NCBI GenBank assembly: GCA_017621455.1
Contig: JAGATC010000019.1
Span: 62,001 to 126,000 of the forward strand
DNA length: 64,000 nucleotides
Reading direction: 5' to 3'
Origin: Alistipes sp.
Lineage (GTDB): Bacteria > Bacteroidota > Bacteroidia > Bacteroidales > Rikenellaceae
Shown here: one piece after another, positions 58,326 to 64,000 of the stretch
How positions within the stretch are numbered: the first letter of the stretch is position 1
Layout of the letters: each line of letters starts with the position of its first letter
Position numbers and translations under genes: made by a program
Notes under the pieces: model-generated
Seen by the model: the letters and a program-made list of their open reading frames with translations, nothing else
Databases searched by the model: none
What the model was told of the DNA's origin: nothing

Positions 58326-60287
58326 TTAGTTTACAGATGTGGGTAGTGGACCAGCAAACTCGATGATACGACCGTCGAGCGTTACAAAGCGGGCATTGTA
58401 GGTATATGTGCCGTCGCCATTATCGGTGTACTCAAAGGTATAGTCCTCGTTGTTGATGTCAATCTTTGTGTCGTTGTAGTTGATATAAGGCATATAAATC
58501 TTGCCACTATCAAGGTTGAAGACCAACTCGTTCTCCACCTCGTCGTAGAAGTAGAAGAAGAGCCCTGAGAAGCCTGCGTCTACCAACTCAACATAGGTGG
58601 GGGTATAGTCGAGCTTTGTACCTGCAAGTTGCTCATAGTTGTAGCCACTGACAGCGCCTGTGTAGTTGATGGTATAGTTACCACCATTGTATACCCACTC
58701 TATCTGGAAAGATGCCGTTTTGTTGTCGAAATCGTTTAGAACAACCACATTAGCTGATGTAATCGTGCCAAATTCATCACCGTGGCCATGCTCGCAATAG
58801 TTGAGTGTCATTGTGCCATCTTCGGTAGAGTATACGCCATCGGGAATGGGCATACTTACCTCAATATCCGAATGCTTGAAGTTGAACTTGTGGCCTAATA
58901 GCTCATCGTACCAGAAGATAATCTCCTTCTCGCCTACCTTGTCGTAGTAAACACTGGCGCTCGACACCTCGACAGCTGTCACCGAGCCGTCGCTGGTATT
59001 CTTATTATAGTCGAAGCCTATCACCGTGCCTGTCCAAAGAATGGTGTAGATAACATCGTTGTATGTCCAGGCAATGTCGAAGCGTGTCTGACCATTCGAT
59101 GTAAGAGCCTCGAGCGATGCGTTGAGCATCTTGCCATTTAATACGCCATACTCGTGGTAGCAGTAGCGCTTGCTGAGTGTGCCATCTGCCATTGAGTACA
59201 TACCGTTGGGGATATAGCCACCGCTAAGGTCTGCAAATATGTCGAATACATAGACTGTGTTGTCCTTAGTTGTGAAGTGCAACTCAAACTCGCCGCCATA
59301 GTCGTGCACCATCTGCACACGGTCAATCACAACCTCGACAGTCTCGGTTGTTGCCTGCTTGGCAGCCTGAGTGATAGCAATCTCGCGAGCCTCTACACCG
59401 AGGTACTCTACCTTGATGATTGCCTCACGGGGCTCAGGGCTCTCGTTGGCTGCTGCCTGAAGCTTAATAGCGTAGGCCGTAGCGCTCACTGTTAGCCAGT
59501 TAGCCTCTGTGGTGAGTTTGAGCTCCTCGCCTTCGATAGCGTTCTCGATAACATAGCTTATCGAGTACTCGCCACCCGAAGCAGCTACCTCCAACTCGCT
59601 GTTGCCGATAATAAGTTCTGGACGCATACGAGCCTCCTGCTTAACCTTGAACTCTACGCTCTCAGCCCCCTCGTAGGCTACCGAAACCACAGCCTCGCGG
59701 CTCTCGAACGCCTCGTTTACGGCCACAACAAAGCTGATAGCGCCAGCCTCTGCCTTAAGCTCCGAAATCCACTCGGCATCGGTTGTTGCTACAGGCTCAA
59801 CGCCCTCCGCAGCATTCTCCACGCTGTATGCTACGCTGTAGTTACCACCTTCGGCGCTCGCCTCAACGGTCGACTCCTCGATGCCAAGCACGGGGGCATC
59901 GGGGCTAACGGGTGTTGCGCCCAACTGCTTCACGCTTACCGACTTAACGATGTTATCGTAGCGCACCTCAATGGTTGCCATACGACTATTCTAACTCTCG
60001 TTAAGGGCAACAACAAGGGCTATCCTGCCATCTGTAGCGTAGCTGTTCTCGTTCTCCGTAATCCAGTCGGCCTCGGTTGTTGCCATTACTGTAGCGCCCG
60101 CCTTGGGATTCTCGATAGTGTACTCAATTACAAGCTCGCCACCCTCGGCCGCAAGCTCTACAGATGCCTCAGAGGTAACCTCAAACTTAACAGGCTTTGG
60201 CTCCTCTACATTGGGGTTATCGCAGGCTACAAATGCCAACGACAGTGCCACAACGAGCAATGATAGTTTAGAAATAAGATTTTTCAT
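58326..60287 (-). pseudogene. BACON-repeat lipoprotein interrupted by an in-frame TAG
   Basis: One continuous frame of 653 codons split by a single TAG at 59993-59991. The upstream 98-residue piece has the lipobox AFVAC and most of a BACON domain, ending VVALNES. After the stop the same frame reads NSRMATIEVRYD. Aligning the other BACON repeats (NEAFESREAVV, NESPEPREAII) shows the TAG replacing a residue inside a strand loop, with no shift. Two more BACON repeats and three roughly 100-residue beta modules follow. A 551-residue product from the internal ATG at 59981 would lack any export signal. A recent nonsense mutation or rare read-through are the options. Confidence 0.8.
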
Positions 60288-60318
60288 AATATTTAGGTAT
60301 GTTGTGTTCTTTATTAGG

Positions 60319-60326
60319 CAAAGATA
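60319..60326 (-). promoter_or_regulatory. -7 box of the split lipoprotein gene
   Basis: TATCTTTG on the minus strand, 32 nt before the ATG at 60287; the promoter appears intact, consistent with recent inactivation. Confidence 0.55.
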
Positions 60327-60369
60327 GAAAAATAGTTGTCAATTTGCAATTTTTCAGGGTAAAAAAGGG

Positions 60370-60518
60370 ATGAAAGGGACGGGAGAGATGGGAGAGACGG
60401 GAGAGACGAAAGGGACGAGAGAGACGGGAGAGACAACAACGAAGTCGGGTATCACCTTTCTCTGTTGTCTCTGTTGTCTTTGTTGTCTCTTCCTCTCTGC
60501 CCTCTCCCTCCCCCCCCG
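60370..60518. repeat. 9-nt tandem repeat block, copy 1
   Basis: Purine-rich 9-mers of the form GAGACGGGA run into GAGACAACAACGAAGTCGGG, followed by pyrimidine 9-mers of the form TGTTGTCTC and a poly-C run. GAGACAACA can pair with TGTTGTCTC across the GTCGGGTATCACC centre. The second half matches the block at 61171-61303. Confidence 0.8.
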
Positions 60519-60560
60519 AAAAAAAAATCGGAGCCTCCCGCGAAGGGAAGCTCCGAAAAG
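60519..60560 (-). terminator. Terminator of the four-helix-bundle gene
   Basis: CGGAGCcTCCC / GGGAaGCTCCG stem (60529-60555) followed on the minus strand by nine T. Nearly identical to the terminator at 61304-61345. Confidence 0.88.
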
Positions 60561-60564
60561 GCTA

Positions 60565-61116
60565 TTATTTACGATTCTTTAGTCTTATGGCTGTCATATT
60601 CTCGCGAAAGCCACCCTCTTTTGAGAAATTATCGCATACTCGGTCTATGTATTTTGTGGTTAGCGATATCGCCTGCTTAATAAGTATGATAACCATATTT
60701 GCTATCGTGCTGTCGGGGCGACTCTCGGCAAGCTCTATAAAGTATTTTGGATCATTGTGTTCTACAGCTAATTTGGCCATCGTTGATGCCTCTTCGGAGT
60801 AATCTTCCCATTGTCGCATATTGTGCACACGCAGATAGTCTCTATAATCTTCAAGCAACTCTAAATGACTTCCTCTTGCAATATTAAACAACTTTATGCC
60901 ACTCTCTTTTGATGTCGCCATATCAGCGTGCCCCTCCACTATATTCTGTTTCCCCGAGCGCGCCGCTTGTACCATTTGGTCGAATGTGCGGTCGCTCTTG
61001 GCAATGAAGCGATTGCAGAAGTGGTATGTAAGGTCGTAGATAATAACCGCCTTTTGGTAGCAAAGGAGTTTTTCGTAATTTGAGTTCCAAATTATTTTGT
61101 TATTGTCTACTGTCAT
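60565..61116 (-). CDS. Four-helix-bundle protein with suffix domain
   Basis: 183 residues, start MTVDNNKIIWNSNYEKLLCYQKA at 61116; the 16 upstream codons contain the promoter and were dropped. The S23/IVP-like four-helix bundle motif ARSGKQNIVEGHAD is present, and the C-terminus GGFRENMTAIRLKNR matches the conserved end of the four-helix-bundle suffix family. Relatives occur as rRNA intervening-sequence proteins and near retroelements (Avd), but this variant's function is unknown. It sits between two copies of the same terminator and 9-nt-repeat block, as if inserted as a cassette. Confidence 0.85.
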   Translation of the reverse strand: MTVDNNKIIWNSNYEKLLCYQKAVIIYDLTYHFCNRFIAKSDRTFDQMVQAARSGKQNIVEGHADMATSKESGIKLFNIARGSHLELLEDYRDYLRVHNMRQWEDYSEEASTMAKLAVEHNDPKYFIELAESRPDSTIANMVIILIKQAISLTTKYIDRVCDNFSKEGGFRENMTAIRLKNRK

Positions 61117-61133
61117 TGATAGCTTATTTTCTG

Positions 61134-61141
61134 CGAAGATA
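61134..61141 (-). promoter_or_regulatory. Weak -7 box of the four-helix-bundle gene
   Basis: TATCTTCG on the minus strand, one mismatch from TAnnTTTG, 17 nt before the chosen ATG. Confidence 0.4.
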
Positions 61142-61170
61142 ATCATTAAATCGCTAAAAACCAATTTTTA

Positions 61171-61303
61171 GTGAGAAAAGAGACGAAAGGGACGAAAGAG
61201 ACAACAACGAAGTCGGGTATCACCTTTCTTTGTTATCTCTGTTGTCTTTGTTGTCTTTGTTGTCTTTGTTGTCTCTGTTGTCCCTGCCTCTCTGCCCCCC
61301 CGC
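61171..61303. repeat. 9-nt tandem repeat block, copy 2
   Basis: Same order as copy 1: GAGACGAAAGGGACGAAA, then GAGACAACAACGAAGTCGGG, five or six TGTTGTCTT 9-mers and a poly-C run. It has more pyrimidine repeats and fewer purine repeats than copy 1, so repeat number varies between copies. Confidence 0.8.
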
Positions 61304-61345
61304 AAAAAAAATCGGAGCCTCCCGCGAAAGGAAGCTCCGAAAAGG
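61304..61345 (-). terminator. Terminator of the 3'-terminal surface-protein gene
   Basis: CGGAGCcTCCC / GGAaGCTCCG stem (61313-61339), followed on the minus strand by eight T. It duplicates the terminator at 60519-60560. Confidence 0.88.
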
Positions 61346-61373
61346 TTTAGGTCGTGAGACCTATATATATCTA

Positions 61374-64000
61374 CTATTCGTAGATCTGTGCAGTGTAAGT
61401 GAAGTGGTACCAGTTACCATCACCTGCCTTGAATGTAGCATCAAAAGTAAGATTACCACCACCATTGTCGGTTACAACAACTGTGATATTGGTAATATAA
61501 TCGCCATGTGACTTGCAGTACATTCCAGACAAGCCACTATCCAAAGTGTAAGTACCTGCAGTAATAGGACTTGCCAAGAAGTCGATGTCTACGAACTTAC
61601 CGTTGGTCTCGTCATAGTAGAAGCCAATCTCGTGCTCACCAGCACCTGCTGTACCACCATGGAGTGTGAAGTGTGATGAGATAGTAAGCTCAGTTACATC
61701 AGTGGGCTGCTCGGGCTCGGGCTCTACATACTCACTTGGAACAACCAAACCCTCAACAGCACCCTCATAAGTACCCTGGATAGCACCAAGATTATCAGTT
61801 ACAAGATCAACCTCAAACTTATAAGCACCGTTTGACTCTGAAACTACTACAGTACCCTCAAGTATGATAGCTTTTGCGCCATCCTTTTCAGCATAGGTAT
61901 AAGTCTTTGAAGCGTCGTAGTAAATGCCACCGCCAGCAGTCTGAACATTATAAGTACCCTCTGGCAAGAAGTTCTTGTCTGCATCCTGGCAGTTATAGAA
62001 GTTCAAACGAAGCTGAAGACCAGCATCATCATAGAGATTGATGTAGAAATCACCAAAACCGCTTGAAGCCTCAAGGAGTGAAGATGTAAATACTATACCA
62101 GCGTCATCGCCACCCTCACCAGGAGTAGTAGCGCCCGCGCCAATGTAGTTAACCTCGGTAGTAGGAAGCTGAGCCTGGATGTTGATCTCAGTGCCATCAG
62201 ACAAGGTAGCGATAACAACATAGTACTTCTCGCCAGCCGCGCAGTTATAGTCGCTAGGCTGCTGAGTCTGGATTGAGGTGTAACCCTCAACTACAGTACC
62301 ATCTGCCTTTGTGAACTTGGTTGTCCACTCATCACTCCAATCGTTGGTCTGGCAATAGTGGTAGATAACCTCAAAAACTGCACCCTCTGCATCATACAAC
62401 CAGAAAGCATACTCTGAATCGTTACCGTTGTACTCGTAACCGTCGAAGTAGAGATCCAACTCAGCGCGTACGGGAGTGAAACCTGCAGCAGGCTCATCGC
62501 CACCCTCGCCGGGAACATATACATAGTCAACAGGACCATTCTCGCCACCAACAAGCTTCAAAGTGATCTTGTCAGCTGCAACAATCAACTTAGAGTAGTA
62601 GTAGTAGGTGTCAGAGATGATAGAGAAACCTGCCCAGCTTGAGTACATAACATCAGGCTGGTTGTAGCAGTAGTCGTAAGTACCCTCGATGATAGAACCA
62701 TCGGCGTTGCAGTATGCATAGTAGATATTGATAGTGAACTCGTTGCCATCCTCAGTCTTTACGAGATATACATACTCACCACCAGTTGTAGAGTCATCGC
62801 TGTCGGCGACATCCCAGTATTGACCCAAGTACTCGAACGATGTGATAGCAACCTCAGGAGCAGGAACTGGAGCGAACTCCTTCTCAGCGTATACATACTC
62901 ACCAGCAGCGTTGATAGCTACGATGCAGAGGTAAGCAGGATATGTAGGCTTGTACTGTGAAGCCTCGCAATAAGTATTGTAGCCACCAAGTGTATACATC
63001 GTCTCGTACTCCATAATCTCCAAAGCACGGTCAGCGGGAACCTCAGCTGGTGATGAGTAGTAAGAGTAGTAGTAAGCAACAACCTCCTCACCGAAGTAAG
63101 CGCTAACATTGAGGCTATTCTCGGTCATAGTAACAACCTCGTAGGTGATACCTGCATCGAAAGTACCCTCAGTCAAAGATGTAGTCTCGAATGTGCCGAA
63201 CAAGTATACATTCTCATTAACAACCTGGTGCTGGAAGATCTCCATCTCGTTAGCAGCATTGAAAGGATATACGAAGAAGTGGTACTTAGTGCCAGGATTG
63301 ATACCAGGAGCCCACTCGGTCAAAGATGACTCAGCAAGTGAAGAGAGAGTAACTATCTGGTCAACGAAGTCGCCAGAAACAACAGCACCAGCGCTTGTTA
63401 CGCCGTAGCTCTGGATAAGCATAGGAATAAGAGCCTCTACTGAGTCAGCAACGCCCTGCTCAACATACATATTAAGCTCAGCATCAGAGTACCAACCAAT
63501 TACATAGTACTGGTAGCCAGCCAAAGAGAGAGTATAAGAAGCGTCGTTCCAAGTAGCAGAATCAGCTACATACTCAGCCTCAACAAGGGTCTTCTTGTAG
63601 TTAGCCATAACTGCGCCCTTCAAAACGGGGTGCTCCGCATAGTTAACCATCTCGCCCTCCAAAGATACGAAGATGATATACTCCTTACCATACTCGAATG
63701 TGTAAGTAGGCCAGAAAGCACCTGCAAGAGTCTCAACAGAGAAGTTGTAAACCTCCTTCTCGGTTACGCCCTCCTGGTACTGCTGAAGCTCGATAACATT
63801 GCTCAAACCTGTAGAACGCTTTGTTGAAGCAACATTTTCGGTGTACTCAGACATCCAGTCGTCCCAGTTGTCGGTGAATGACTTGTCACCATACTGAGCA
63901 TAAACCTCAGCGGGGATAACACCAATGTAGAAATCAGCGAAATCAGTGAACTTCTCACCGAAGTAGTTGGTCTGCTCGTAAGCTACAGTGTTCTCAAGAG
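61374..64000 (-). CDS. Large surface protein of repeated beta modules (5' end beyond window)
   Basis: At least 875 residues; the frame is open to base 64000, so the M at 63854 is not the true start (upstream codons read FTDNWDDWM). Tyr-, Thr- and Gly-rich, with several roughly 100-residue beta modules separated by Gly/Glu/Pro linkers (VPGEGGDEP, EPEPEQP). The modules share G-x-Y turns (EGTYDYC, EGTYNVQ, AGTYTLD) with the three modules of the split lipoprotein downstream. Probably the lipid-anchored lead gene of this surface cluster. No enzyme motif seen. Confidence 0.7.
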   Translation of the reverse strand, partial: LENTVAYEQTNYFGEKFTDFADFYIGVIPAEVYAQYGDKSFTDNWDDWMSEYTENVASTKRSTGLSNVIELQQYQEGVTEKEVYNFSVETLAGAFWPTYTFEYGKEYIIFVSLEGEMVNYAEHPVLKGAVMANYKKTLVEAEYVADSATWNDASYTLSLAGYQYYVIGWYSDAELNMYVEQGVADSVEALIPMLIQSYGVTSAGAVVSGDFVDQIVTLSSLAESSLTEWAPGINPGTKYHFFVYPFNAANEMEIFQHQVVNENVYLFGTFETTSLTEGTFDAGITYEVVTMTENSLNVSAYFGEEVVAYYYSYYSSPAEVPADRALEIMEYETMYTLGGYNTYCEASQYKPTYPAYLCIVAINAAGEYVYAEKEFAPVPAPEVAITSFEYLGQYWDVADSDDSTTGGEYVYLVKTEDGNEFTINIYYAYCNADGSIIEGTYDYCYNQPDVMYSSWAGFSIISDTYYYYSKLIVAADKITLKLVGGENGPVDYVYVPGEGGDEPAAGFTPVRAELDLYFDGYEYNGNDSEYAFWLYDAEGAVFEVIYHYCQTNDWSDEWTTKFTKADGTVVEGYTSIQTQQPSDYNCAAGEKYYVVIATLSDGTEINIQAQLPTTEVNYIGAGATTPGEGGDDAGIVFTSSLLEASSGFGDFYINLYDDAGLQLRLNFYNCQDADKNFLPEGTYNVQTAGGGIYYDASKTYTYAEKDGAKAIILEGTVVVSESNGAYKFEVDLVTDNLGAIQGTYEGAVEGLVVPSEYVEPEPEQPTDVTELTISSHFTLHGGTAGAGEHEIGFYYDETNGKFVDIDFLASPITAGTYTLDSGLSGMYCKSHGDYITNITVVVTDNGGGNLTFDATFKAGDGNWYHFTYTAQIYE

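Noticed and set aside
58326-60287. Recoded TAG (alternative genetic code)
   Set aside because: TAG ends ordinary genes in this window, including the LMW phosphatase and PII-like genes, so standard code applies.

Overview
The window looks like chromosome from a Bacteroidales bacterium, most like Alistipes/Rikenellaceae. This is inferred from content only. Many genes are preceded by the Bacteroidota -7 box TAnnTTTG. There is an nadE-rseC-rnfBCD run, a fused GT3 glycogen synthase/GT35 phosphorylase, and DUF4924, DUF3078, PG0541-type and BACON-type lipoprotein genes. Most genes are GC-rich with short intergenic gaps; one small AT-rich island (22.3-23.6 kb) stands out. No tRNA, rRNA, CRISPR array or transposase gene was recognised.

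Layout. 0-5 kb (minus): nadE, rseC and the start of an Rnf ion-pumping ferredoxin:NAD+ oxidoreductase operon that runs off the left edge. 5.2-10.4 kb: a eukaryotic-type Ser/Thr kinase with an outside sensor-like domain, an Omp85-like barrel, a thioredoxin-fold protein, a low-molecular-weight phosphatase, rpmH and DUF4924. 10.4-13.5 kb (minus): cdd, rluA-like, dtd and a lipoprotein nuclease, next to a 180-bp MITE-like palindrome. 13.5-17.4 kb: a methionine operon (metY-metX-hom) behind a leader holding a 28-residue Met/Cys-rich ORF and alternative hairpins. 17.4-21.9 kb: prfC, a His-rich small protein and a TonB receptor. 22-24.2 kb: an AT-rich island of four small genes, flanked by elaborate palindromes. 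24.2-32 kb: a MATE pump, the glycogen synthase/phosphorylase fusion and a lipoprotein. 32.3-39.1 kb (minus): a tetR-tolC-MFP-RND-PII-like efflux operon. 39.2-44.3 kb: glgB with a partner gene, divergent from a POT peptide transporter. 44.7-53.1 kb (minus): nfo, GH53, mntP, nitroreductase, GH2 and an ABC-2 exporter. 53.2-56.3 kb: DUF3078, an S41 protease and a small membrane protein. 56.4-64 kb (minus): surface lipoproteins, one split by an in-frame amber codon, and a four-helix-bundle gene set between duplicated terminator/9-nt-repeat blocks.

How genes fit together. GlgB and the synthase/phosphorylase fusion make and degrade storage glucan. GH53 and the GH2 beta-galactosidase form a galactan-degrading pair. 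MetX, MetY and Hom take aspartate semialdehyde to homocysteine. The efflux operon has its own TetR regulator.

The most unusual signal is a family of about 124-127-bp imperfect palindromes: a tandem array at 31.9-32.36 kb, a full and a broken copy at 44.54-44.75 kb, and a degenerate copy near 24.04 kb. The copies sit directly after stop codons. They keep the same mismatches in the outer stem and show compensatory base changes in the inner hairpin, which argues for a selected RNA or single-stranded DNA structure.
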